Shown here piece by piece: positions 40,233 to 48,229 of a stretch of DNA of 52,595 nucleotides. Source of the DNA: a gamma proteobacterium HTCC2207 (GTDB lineage Bacteria > Pseudomonadota > Gammaproteobacteria > Pseudomonadales > Porticoccaceae); assembly GCA_905182855.1 (NCBI GenBank), contig CAJJDA010000003.1:1-52595 (forward strand), given 5' to 3'. Numbering within the stretch: the stretch's first letter is position 1; each line of letters opens with the position of its first letter. Both the position numbers and the translations under genes were made by a program. The notes beneath the pieces were generated by a model. That model saw only the letters and a list, made by a program, of their open reading frames with translations, was not told the origin of the DNA and ran no database searches.

Positions 40233-40275
40233 TATCTGCTGCTTTGGCTTGGTCATCAAGCTAAAGTAGTAGATA
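40233..40275 (+). terminator. Long hairpin after fadH, possible terminator or RNA structure
   Basis: Arms 40233-40250 and 40258-40275 pair over 18 bp in the plus-strand RNA if three G-U pairs are allowed, around a 7-nt loop GGTCATC. A run of seven T follows at 40285-40291, about 10 nt after the stem, farther than in a standard terminator. All three imperfections are wobble pairs on the plus strand only, which points to RNA structure. Confidence 0.5.
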
Positions 40276-40367
40276 AATCGTGCGTTTTTTTGACCACAGA
40301 CCTTGCATGCCAAGGGTAATGAATCCATCATTGCGGCCCATTCAAAAGAACTGTAAAAAAAGAATTT

Positions 40368-40847
40368 ATGACTGTAAGAGACTTTAATACCAACGACTTA
40401 CGTAATGCACTGGGTAGTTTCGCCACAGGCGTCACAGTGATCACAGCGCTGGGCAAGAATGGCCAGAAAGTTGGCATGACCGCCAACAGCTTTAATTCGG
40501 TATCACTTGATCCGGCACTCGTGCTTTGGAGCATTGGCCGTGACTCAAACTGCTTTGAGGACTTTATTGCGGCTGAGGCCTATGCCATCCATATTCTGAG
40601 CGAGGACCAACAAGAACTATCCAATCTCTTTGCCCAAACTGGCTCCGATAGGTTTGCTGGGCTGGAAACTACCGAAGGGCTTTCTGGTGTACCCCTCCTT
40701 TCCAACTACAGCACATGCTTTCAGTGCCGCATTGAGCACCAATACGAGGGTGGCGATCATGTGATTCTGGTGGGTAAAGTACTAGAGTTTAGCGACAACG
40801 GCAGCAAGCCTCTGATTTTCCATCGCGGCGGTTACGGCGCTATTTGA
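40368..40847 (+). CDS. Flavin reductase family protein (HpaC-like)
   Basis: 159 aa with the flavin-reductase fold: FATGVTVITALGKNGQKVGMTA, SFNSVSLDPALVLWSIGRDSN and, C-terminal, EHQYEGGDHVILVGKVLEF with LIFHRGGYGAI. Such proteins reduce free FMN or FAD with NAD(P)H and pass it to a partner monooxygenase. A possible partner is the HpaB-family flavoenzyme at 43672-45201, on the opposite strand 2.8 kb away. It may be co-transcribed with fadH if the hairpin between them does not stop transcription. Partner unproven. Confidence 0.85.
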   Translation: MTVRDFNTNDLRNALGSFATGVTVITALGKNGQKVGMTANSFNSVSLDPALVLWSIGRDSNCFEDFIAAEAYAIHILSEDQQELSNLFAQTGSDRFAGLETTEGLSGVPLLSNYSTCFQCRIEHQYEGGDHVILVGKVLEFSDNGSKPLIFHRGGYGAI

Positions 40848-40865
40848 TCCATGTTTTTTGCGACT

Positions 40866-41453
40866 CTATAAACTAGTAACGATCTCTGCAACAGACATAA
40901 CATCTGCGTACTTAGCGTTTAAATCGAATAAATTGGCCTCATGCGCAGCCGGGTTTCTATCGCCCACAGCCTCTTTTGCAACCACCACCTGATAATTATT
41001 CTGTAGCCCATCCACGGCAGATGCCCGCACGCATCCGCTAGTAGTCAGCCCAGTGACCACTAATGAATCGACACCAAGCGCTCTGAGCTGCGCATCTAAG
41101 TCGGTCTTGTGAAAGGCGCTGGGCCAATGCTTCTCTATTAACGGCTCAGTCTCTAATCGATTCATGGCTGGATCTAAATCTACCCAACGAGAACCTCGCT
41201 GGAGAACATTTAGCGCGGGTACTTTATGACGGAATACCGTTGCCTGTTGATCATTATCATAGACTACAGTAGTAAAAAATATAGGTAGCCCGTTCTCGCG
41301 GAAGGCCAACAAAAGCTCAACATTAGCGGCAACCACCTCAGGACAATCGGTACCCAACGGACAGACTGAATCTGTAAAACCATTGATCATATCCACAACT
41401 AGCAACGCAGAATTTTCGGTTAGCCCAAGAGATTCGTTTTCGAGATTAGGCAT
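40866..41453 (-). CDS. Isochorismatase-family amidohydrolase (N-carbamoylsarcosine amidase-like)
   Basis: 195 aa from ATG 41453 (MPNLENESLGLTENSALL); the longer frame to 41513 adds an unlikely leader. The cysteine-hydrolase triad is D21 (LLVVDMINGFTD), K108 (IEKHWPSAF) and C141 (VTGLTTSGCVRASA). The spacing Lys-33-Cys equals that of N-carbamoylsarcosine amidohydrolase (K144/C177). Other members are nicotinamidase and maleamate amidase. With the hydantoinase genes at 48-52 kb, an N-carbamoyl or amide substrate is a fair guess but not proven. It converges on the flavin reductase gene, 18 nt away. Confidence 0.85.
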   Translation of the reverse strand: MPNLENESLGLTENSALLVVDMINGFTDSVCPLGTDCPEVVAANVELLLAFRENGLPIFFTTVVYDNDQQATVFRHKVPALNVLQRGSRWVDLDPAMNRLETEPLIEKHWPSAFHKTDLDAQLRALGVDSLVVTGLTTSGCVRASAVDGLQNNYQVVVAKEAVGDRNPAAHEANLFDLNAKYADVMSVAEIVTSL

Positions 41454-41605
41454 AATTTTATCCGCTTTTTTTAACATTAAAAAATAGCTTTTACTCAGAA
41501 TAAGAAAGAGCAATTTCCGTCATGACTGTCAGCCGTGTTACCAATACCTATTGAGAGATAACGTCAACGCTCAGGTGCCACTGAAATTAAGTATAATCTT
41601 GAGTT

Positions 41606-42463
41606 TTAAAAGGGCACCGATCTATCATTAGGAGGTAAAATAGTTGTTCGGTACATCAGCCTTTCGTACCCTCCGTCAAATGGCTCTCGCCTGTGCATAG
41701 TGCAAGCATTATCCCAAAGAAGTCCATCTCCAACGTTCCATTTATGTTTATAGACAAACTCTTTTTTGAGAGTCCAGTCAAACAATTGCTCTAGCAAGTC
41801 AGCGCTCTCAGTCTCGTCTATGCCAGCAATCGCAATAGTCATTCCGGGGCATAGATACAGAGCCTTTCGGCCCGTAACCGGATGCGTCCTAACGAGAGGC
41901 TGCGCGATGTTAGGCGTAAGATTAGTCTGCTTGCCACTGGTCTTAGTAGAGTACATGCTATTGAAATTATCATATGACTGAATAGCTTGGTGTCCGTCCA
42001 CCATATCTTTAAGCGCACGTGGCAGTCGCTCATAGGCTGACGTCATATCAGCAAAGAAAGTGCTACCTCCGTCTGGAGGAATTTTCACCGAATACAGCAA
42101 AGAACCCAGTGCCGGACGTGGAAGATATATCTGATCATAGTGCCACCCTACCTCTCCATCGGCCAACGCCCCAACAGGTTTACCATCTACATTAATATTT
42201 GATATCTGCAGAATTTCAGGATGAGTTTCGTTTAACCATTCTGATCTAACATGTGTTTCTAAGGATCCCAGTAATCGACTGAAGCCTACGAGTTCGTCTT
42301 TTCCAATATCTTGCTCACGGAATAGTAATATTCCATACCTATTCCAGAGCGCCTTAATTTGAGCTAGATCCTCGCTAGCCATCTCTCCAGAGAGCTTAAT
42401 ATCATAGATCTCTGCACCGAATGTATCTGATAGCGGACGAATTTTGAAACTCTTATTTAACAT
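41606..42463 (-). CDS. TauD/TfdA family 2-oxoglutarate-dependent dioxygenase
   Basis: 285 aa. The Fe(II) triad is H108-x-D110 (GWHYDQIY) and H257 (NACTMHRREPF). R268, 11 residues after H257, fits the 2-oxoglutarate carboxylate ligand. R272, 4 further on (YERLMYRTTI), is at the place of TauD Arg270, which binds the taurine sulfonate, so an anionic substrate is plausible. GGSTFFADMTSAYE matches the 2-oxoglutarate threonine region. These enzymes oxidise substrates such as taurine, 2,4-D, betaines or acyl-amino acids. Here it is probably the oxygenating step of the catabolic neighbourhood. Exact substrate unknown. Confidence 0.88.
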   Translation of the reverse strand: MLNKSFKIRPLSDTFGAEIYDIKLSGEMASEDLAQIKALWNRYGILLFREQDIGKDELVGFSRLLGSLETHVRSEWLNETHPEILQISNINVDGKPVGALADGEVGWHYDQIYLPRPALGSLLYSVKIPPDGGSTFFADMTSAYERLPRALKDMVDGHQAIQSYDNFNSMYSTKTSGKQTNLTPNIAQPLVRTHPVTGRKALYLCPGMTIAIAGIDETESADLLEQLFDWTLKKEFVYKHKWNVGDGLLWDNACTMHRREPFDGGYERLMYRTTILPPNDRSVPF

Positions 42464-42699
42464 ATAATCTAACCCTCGATAGTGATCGCCTGATAGTACG
42501 GACCAATGATAGCACCATTGATGGCTTATTCACAACTTGACACGCATCCGGTTCCCAGTAATAGACTCTATACGCAATCTTTAGTCATAATAAACGAAAA
42601 AATACTTAGGCTCACCCAGCAGAAATTAATGATGGACTCCTTAAATTACAAGAAAAATCCAATAATTAAACAACGAGAGATTATTTAGATTAGCAGTTT

Positions 42700-43613
42700 T
42701 TAAAATACAAGCACTACTAATGACAGGCTAATTAAACAGGCTCCAAGCAGCTCTAGTCGATGTACCTTTTCTTTAAAAAAAAGAACACTAAACAGTAAAC
42801 TAAATACAACTTCTATTTGACCCAACATGCGAACCTGAGCTACCCCCATAATACTAAATGCGATAAACCACAAAACAGTCGTAACCGCCGCTATAGCCCC
42901 TGCAACCGATGAGAGACGCCAGCTACGCAGACAGGCGACAAGTTCCGTGGGGCGCCATATCCTAAGGGCGATACCCATAATAATGGTCTGAATTAGTACC
43001 GCAACACTTGCCGTTAACATAGCCCCCTCAATAATATTGAGCCCAATCAAAGCCTCCATCGCAATCCTGATAGAAGACTGAACACGAGCCTAAACATAGT
43101 CCAGCTAATAAACCGAGTGACACCGAGGCTCCACTAAAACGACGACGACCAATGTCGCCGAAGGGTACTGACTGGCCAATGAAAAAAATTGCGCAAAAGC
43201 CGATAGTTATAGCAATTACAAGATTTAGATCAGGTACAAATGAGAGTAGCAAGATCTCAAAAAATGCAGCCTGGACAGCGTCCGTTTTCGAAAGGGCGAT
43301 AGACGTCATGAAGTTACGGCTCTCGAATGCCAAACCTAAAAAAATGGTAAAAAGTATTTGTACACAACTAGCGAGTACAACCCAAAAAACAAATACCGAA
43401 TGAATCTCGACAGTTAATAGCTTGGACCAGCCGACAACAAAAAGGAGTAGTAGGAACGAGATAGGAAGCCCATAGAGGAAACGAACAAAAGCGCTACCAT
43501 AAACGCCTAGATCAACTGCGGGCGTTTTTTTGAATAAGAGAGCGCAATGACTGCCCAAGGGCAGCTAAGACAGTGACCAAAACCCATAGATATGGTCCTA
43601 GTAAATCTGTCAT
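42700..43613 (-). CDS. EamA/DMT-family transporter, broken by two frameshifts
   Basis: Three reading frames together make one ten-helix drug/metabolite transporter. The N-terminus starts at ATG 43613 (MTDLLGPYLWVLVTVLAALG). It changes frame at an A7 run (plus-strand T at 43525-43531), continues as KTPAVDLGVYGSAFVRFLYG, and changes again near CC 43066-43067 (SVFYQ to IAMEALIGLNIIEGAM). Deleting one base at each gives a continuous 303-aa protein, the normal EamA size. The end has the typical AQVRMLGQIEVVFSLLFSVL and FFKEKVHRLELLGACLI segments. It is a likely importer or exporter for the catabolic genes around it. Whether the gene is dead or the sequence wrong cannot be decided here. Confidence 0.82.
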
Positions 43614-43671
43614 CGCGCCAGCAAGACATGATTAACCATTCGCAAAAGCGCCAGCACCCTAATCTCAGGCT

Positions 43672-45201
43672 CTAAGTGTCTTTGCCTGAGACTAAGCCGT
43701 CACCCTGACAGCCTTTAGCGCAACAACGTCCGGGCTGACGGTCTACTTTTATCCCCTTGCCCATTTCCAATGCGCCCCGGTCAAACAGAGCTTGAACCAG
43801 ATCGGAACGAGCTTCAATATCATAATTTCTTAGAATCTCTAGCTTCATAGCTTCTGGAGAGCCACCGCCATGGAGGCTAATAACTGAGTACCAACCACCA
43901 GTCTCAGAGGCTGTAAGATCCTCAATAAATCGCGAGACATTGGCGCGATGCTCATAGGGCACGTCTGGATGCCCCCGCAGTACATCGCTTAGAATGGCAG
44001 ATGTAACAGGATTATGGTCCTCCTCAGGACCGGGTAATGCTACGACTAGACCGCCAGACACATCATGAGCCAACCGATGCATATCATAAATTTGATTAGC
44101 TAAAAGTAATTTACCGATATTAGCATAAATTTGATCTGGCCTAAAATTACCGGCGGCATCATGAACTCCCATAGTCGAGGACGCGATACCGCAAGCATAA
44201 AATCCTTCAGTTATCTTAATCAACTCCACCATTTTTTCTCTTAGATGAGGCACTTTCAAATAGTCGAGCCCATTAGCTTGCGCCATCATTGCCCCTGCAC
44301 CGATCAACAAGTCACCGAAACCCGCACGCGCTCCAATACAACTATGGCGATGATGCGTAGCATAATTTGTAGTCATCAGATGTGCTTCTTCGGTTTCCCC
44401 GTCGATGAAAACACGATCATAGGGTACAAATACATTATCGAAATGGGCAACGGCCACCGCCTGAGCAAATTTGGCACTAAATTTTGCGGCTGGATTGCCA
44501 GGTCGACCAGCCGGTCTGGACACTATTGTGATGCCGGCAGCATCGATGGGAACGGCACAAGCTACCGCGAAGTCTTTCTCATGCTTATCCATTCGCCTGC
44601 AAGGCATGACCAACAACTCATGCATATATGGGCCACCCGTAATGATGGCCTTAACACCCGAAATAACAATTCCATCAGAACGGCGCTCGATGACATGCAC
44701 ATAACTGTCTGGTTGATCTTGCTCCGAAGGCCGTTTTGACCGGTCACCCTTGCCATCAGTCATGGCGATGCCAATGGAGAGATCATTGGTCTGAGCGTAC
44801 TGAATGTAGTCTAGTAGCCGTGCATGGTTCTCACCACCATAAGTTTCATTTATCAGCCACGTCGCTTCAAAGAGTGCGTTAAACGCATCATGAGTGAGAT
44901 AACGTTGCGCACAACCAGCAACTTTGCAGGTCAAACGCACAGCTTCCAGCTTATCTTGTAAATCTGCGCGACTACGATTGATGGCTAAAAATCTATTGGT
45001 CGGCTTACCATCCAAACCTGACGTTGTCATGGTCGATTTTAAATCATCTACAAGAGCAAAATCGTATGTAATACCAGTGGCATTGATACCTGGTTCAAAC
45101 CGCGGCTCATCCGCGACAGACTCAATTAAACTCCCACCCAAGTAGATACGAGGCTTCAACGCCCGCAAAGACTCTCGGTATTCTTCTGCTGACTTCATCA
45201 T
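43672..45201 (-). CDS. 4-hydroxyphenylacetate 3-hydroxylase (HpaB) family flavoprotein
   Basis: 509 aa from ATG 45201 (MMKSAEEYRESLRALKPRIY), chosen for AAGGAT 7 nt upstream. HpaB-type N- and C-terminal domains (acyl-CoA-dehydrogenase-like fold) are seen: LTHDAFNALFEATW, MTDGKGDRSKRPSEQ, VISGVKAIITGGPYMHELLV, GFGDLLIGAGAMMAQ and VPHLREKMVELIKITEGFYA. The family includes FADH2-dependent phenol hydroxylases and the Fe-S 4-hydroxybutyryl-CoA dehydratase. The dehydratase needs a Cys-x3-Cys pair in the region of C97; here C97 is present but the second position is Tyr101. The tail has an unusual RCCAKGC cluster (C493, C494, C498). A flavin-dependent oxygenation is therefore somewhat more likely. 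Confidence 0.8.
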   Translation of the reverse strand: MMKSAEEYRESLRALKPRIYLGGSLIESVADEPRFEPGINATGITYDFALVDDLKSTMTTSGLDGKPTNRFLAINRSRADLQDKLEAVRLTCKVAGCAQRYLTHDAFNALFEATWLINETYGGENHARLLDYIQYAQTNDLSIGIAMTDGKGDRSKRPSEQDQPDSYVHVIERRSDGIVISGVKAIITGGPYMHELLVMPCRRMDKHEKDFAVACAVPIDAAGITIVSRPAGRPGNPAAKFSAKFAQAVAVAHFDNVFVPYDRVFIDGETEEAHLMTTNYATHHRHSCIGARAGFGDLLIGAGAMMAQANGLDYLKVPHLREKMVELIKITEGFYACGIASSTMGVHDAAGNFRPDQIYANIGKLLLANQIYDMHRLAHDVSGGLVVALPGPEEDHNPVTSAILSDVLRGHPDVPYEHRANVSRFIEDLTASETGGWYSVISLHGGGSPEAMKLEILRNYDIEARSDLVQALFDRGALEMGKGIKVDRQPGRCCAKGCQGDGLVSGKDT

Positions 45202-45282
45202 TAAATAATCCTTTAATTTTTCCCTAGGATATAGCATGATTAATCAAATATCCATCGTTAGTCCGTACTTAAGGAGCTTTAA

Positions 45283-46470
45283 ATGTCCACCGAAAAAAAA
45301 TCATCGTCCCCCCGAATACCAACATCTGCATTAGCGAATCTCAAGGTATTAGATCTAGCTACTTTTATTGCCGGTCCATACTGTGCAACATTTCTTGCAG
45401 AATTTGGCGCCGATGTTGTAAAAGTTGAGCTGCCTGGCACCGGAGATCCAGTGAGGAAGTTTGGCACAATGACTGACTGTGGTGATACCTTGGTCTGGTT
45501 GAGTGAAGGCCGCAATAAGCGCTCTATTGAACTAGACCTCAGATCAAAAGAAGGTAGCGATACTCTCAAAAAGCTAGTAGCAGAAGCCGATGTACTCTGC
45601 GAAAATTTTCAGGTAGGGACTCTCGAAAAATGGGGGCTGGGAGCCGATGTTCTTACAGGCTATCAACCCAAATCTAATTATTGCTAGGGTAACGGCCTAT
45701 GGGCAGACTGGCCCATATAAGGATCGACCTGGATTTGGTCGCATTGCCAATGCGTTTAGCGGGATATCGTATCTGTGCGGAGAATCGGAATCAGCACCCG
45801 CGTCGCCGGGAACAGCAACACTCTCAGACTACATGTCTGGCCTGTATGCGGCACTAGGGGTGTTAGTAGCCTCTACGCTAGGCCGCAAATCGGACGCGGC
45901 CAAGTTATTGATATAGGTCTCTATGAAAGTGTTTTTCGTATTCTCGACGAACTGGCGCCTGCGTTTGCAAAAAGCGGCTTCGTACGCGAGCGCATGGGTG
46001 CAGGCACCGTCAATGCAGTACCGCACAGCCATTATCCGACACAGGATGGGCTCTGGGTCGCAATCGCCTGCACCAACGACAAAATTTTTGAACGTCTAGC
46101 CAAGGTGATGGATCGCGAAGATGTCTCTGGCGATGGCCCCTACGGCACTATCCAAAAGCGAGAAGCTAGTAGAGGTGCTGTAGATGCTTTTGTTACCAAC
46201 TGGACAACAGGACATACTCGCGAAGCTATACTGCTCCATTGTGCGGCGGGTGAGGTCCCCTGTGGCCCAGTTTATAGCATCGATGAAATTTTCGAAGACC
46301 CACAGTACCAGGCACGCGAGAATCTGGTCACGCTTAACGACAGCCGCGCTGGCCCAATAACTATGCCCAACGTATGTCCGCGTCTTTCGGATACCCCCGG
46401 AACTGTTAAGTGGGCAGGTAGAGCTCTAGGAGCCGACACTGCCGAGGTGCTCAAAGACTGGCTGGGTTAA
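45283..46470 (+). CDS. CaiB/BaiF family CoA-transferase (class III), broken by two frameshifts
   Basis: Three frames combine into one class III CoA-transferase. The first starts at ATG 45283 with AAGGAG upstream ([49 protein letters not shown]). After TT 45650-45651 it continues as [20 protein letters not shown], and carries the catalytic Asp in [12 protein letters not shown]. After CC 45870-45871 it continues as [20 protein letters not shown] to the end. One base removed at the first site and one added at the second gives 395 aa, the family norm. It would move CoA between carboxylic acids, activating the pathway intermediate. Its stop is 1 nt from the convergent CitE-like gene. Confidence 0.88.
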
Positions 46471-46471
46471 G

Positions 46472-47383
46472 CTAGGCCTCCTGCAACCGGGCCTCTGCGA
46501 CTACCGCATAGGCCTTTTCGACAATCGGATAGTCAACAAAATAGCCGTTTACCTGTATCGATGCCGATCCATCACGCTCTGCCGCCTCAAAAGCGGCAAT
46601 CACTGCTTTTGCCTTTGCTATTTCAGCAGCGCTTGGCATAAATGATTGATTAGCGAGCGCAACTTGCTTTGGGTGTATTAATAATTTACCTTGAAAGCCA
46701 AACTTAACTCCAGTCGCTACTGACTCTGCATAGCTATCGGTATCATCGAGCTGAATATGCACGGTATCAATCGGCGGCTGCAAGTCATGAGCCCGCGCTT
46801 TGAGGATCATACGACCACGGACGTAGCCAAGCTCAGTTTCATCAGCACTCCATTTAATACCAACATCGCGAGTAAAGTCCCCCGCACCAAACGAGAAGCG
46901 CTTCATTCGCCCTGGTTTTGCACAAAGCCTTTCTAAGTTATTCATACCATAGCCAGTTTCGATAATTGGCATCAAATCAATGGCTCCAACCTCAAGGCCC
47001 CGCTCACGTTCATACTCACTAAGAGCCCAGTCGATCGCATATAATTCTTCGGGACGCTCCAACTTAGGCAAGACTATGCCATCGAGCCAAGGACCAACAA
47101 TAGCCTCGAGATCACGAAAACAGAAGCCAGTATCGATGGCATTGATGCGCACATAACCAAGCCCTTCGTGATCCTTTTTGAGCGCTTCCACTACCGTTTT
47201 TCTGGCCGCGACTTTATCTCGATCAGCACAAGCGTCCTCTAAATCTAAAATCACAGCATCTGCGCCATAGCCAAATACTTTATTAATTTTTTCTATATGA
47301 TTACCTGGCACAAATAGGAAGGTACGTAGACGGCGCATACCACTCGCGACTTTTTTTTCCTGAGAGTTACTCACTCTTATCAT
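46472..47383 (-). CDS. HpcH/HpaI (CitE-like) CoA-ester lyase
   Basis: 303 aa. TIM-barrel lyase of the citrate lyase beta/malyl-CoA lyase family: RTFLFVPGNHIEKI, ADAVILDLEDAC, GIVLPKLERPEEL, PIIETGYGM and FSFGAGDFTRDVG. E142 and D169 are the expected Mg ligands. Such stand-alone members cleave or form C-C bonds in CoA esters such as malyl-, citramalyl- or methylmalyl-CoA. With the convergent CaiB-type gene it suggests that an acid is activated as a CoA ester and then split. The ATG at 47383 overlaps the gntR stop by 4 nt, but GGAG directly touches it; GTG at 47374 is better spaced and may be the true start. Confidence 0.9.
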   Translation of the reverse strand: MIRVSNSQEKKVASGMRRLRTFLFVPGNHIEKINKVFGYGADAVILDLEDACADRDKVAARKTVVEALKKDHEGLGYVRINAIDTGFCFRDLEAIVGPWLDGIVLPKLERPEELYAIDWALSEYERERGLEVGAIDLMPIIETGYGMNNLERLCAKPGRMKRFSFGAGDFTRDVGIKWSADETELGYVRGRMILKARAHDLQPPIDTVHIQLDDTDSYAESVATGVKFGFQGKLLIHPKQVALANQSFMPSAAEIAKAKAVIAAFEAAERDGSASIQVNGYFVDYPIVEKAYAVVAEARLQEA

Positions 47384-48111
47384 CTCCTATAACTTAAGTT
47401 AAATGAATAGCTAAAACGACTGGCAGGATGTTCACTCACAGATACTTCTAATAATAGACCCTGTTCATCTCGATAACGCCTGACCATTATTAAAGAGGGG
47501 CTCTTAGACTCAACGCCCAGTAAATCCGCGCGCTCATTACTTAAACTGCCTGCTAGAACTTCAGCATGGATCTCCAGAGCTCTAACATCAAAATGGTCCT
47601 CGAGAAGCTTAAACGCCGGCTTATTACTCTTGCCAATTAGGTTCCGTATATTTTTATAGATTCTAGGGACATAAATTTCAGTTAAGCATAGGGGGACTTT
47701 CTTACTTGTGTTACGGATAGTCTCAATCTTTGTCCATTCGCTTCCTACATCACATTGTAAAAAAGACGCTAACGACACATCCGCAACAATATTACTGCTT
47801 TTAATGACTTCTAGCTTAGTGTTCTCAGGGTATTGAAAGAGCTCCTCAACAGACTGTATTTCTTGAACTATCAACTCCACAGGCTTTCGCGCGATTACGA
47901 TAGTGCCGAAGCGCCTCCTTCGAGAAATCATGCCACGCTTCTGTAAGTCATCTAAGGCTGAGCGAACGGTAAAGCGGCTGACCCCATATTCTTCAGCGAG
48001 CGCCTGCTCAGACGGGAGCTGATCACCCACATTCCAGACGCCACTGGAGATTGTCGCCATCATATTTTCAGAAATTTGTTGGTGTCGCGCAATAAAAGGT
48101 TTTTTTTCCAT
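47380..48111 (-). CDS. GntR/HutC family transcriptional regulator (UTRA domain)
   Basis: 243 aa. The N-terminal winged HTH (about 8-75) reads SGVWNVGDQLPSEQALAEEY then GVSRFTVRSALDDLQKRGMI. The C-terminal UTRA ligand domain (about 95-240) has the family's CLTEIYVPRIY, AEVLAGSLSNERADLLGV and SLIMVRRYRDEQGLLLEVSV. HutC-type regulators sense small-molecule substrates or intermediates of the pathway they control. It overlaps the CitE-like gene and is divergent from hyuAB, so it likely governs both directions. Ligand unknown. Confidence 0.92.
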   Translation of the reverse strand: MEKKPFIARHQQISENMMATISSGVWNVGDQLPSEQALAEEYGVSRFTVRSALDDLQKRGMISRRRRFGTIVIARKPVELIVQEIQSVEELFQYPENTKLEVIKSSNIVADVSLASFLQCDVGSEWTKIETIRNTSKKVPLCLTEIYVPRIYKNIRNLIGKSNKPAFKLLEDHFDVRALEIHAEVLAGSLSNERADLLGVESKSPSLIMVRRYRDEQGLLLEVSVSEHPASRFSYSFNLSYRR

Positions 48112-48164
48112 TAGTAAATTAAATCTCCCTTGATTTATTAGTCCAGATCATTGAGTATATTACA

Positions 48165-48205
48165 TTAGATCTAAAACAATAAGTAAAATTGTTCGTCATT
48201 ATAAT
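48165..48205. promoter_or_regulatory. gntR-hyuA divergent control region
   Basis: Contains palindrome TTAGATCTAA (48165-48174), inverted repeat AACAAT-N7-ATTGTT (48175-48180 and 48188-48193), and TATAAT at 48200-48205 as the hyuA -10 element. The inverted repeat covers the place of the -35 box, consistent with repression by the divergent GntR protein. The true operator is not proven. Confidence 0.4.
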
Positions 48206-48229
48206 CTTTGCCCTAAAAGAGGAATTGAT

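Noticed and set aside
42506-42688. 60-aa ORF between the dioxygenase and transporter genes
   Set aside because: AT-rich stretch, no ribosome binding site, no pattern; likely part of the dioxygenase promoter region.
43672-45201. 4-hydroxybutyryl-CoA dehydratase as the firm name
   Set aside because: The second cysteine of the N-terminal ligand pair is Tyr101, so the Fe-S site is not supported.
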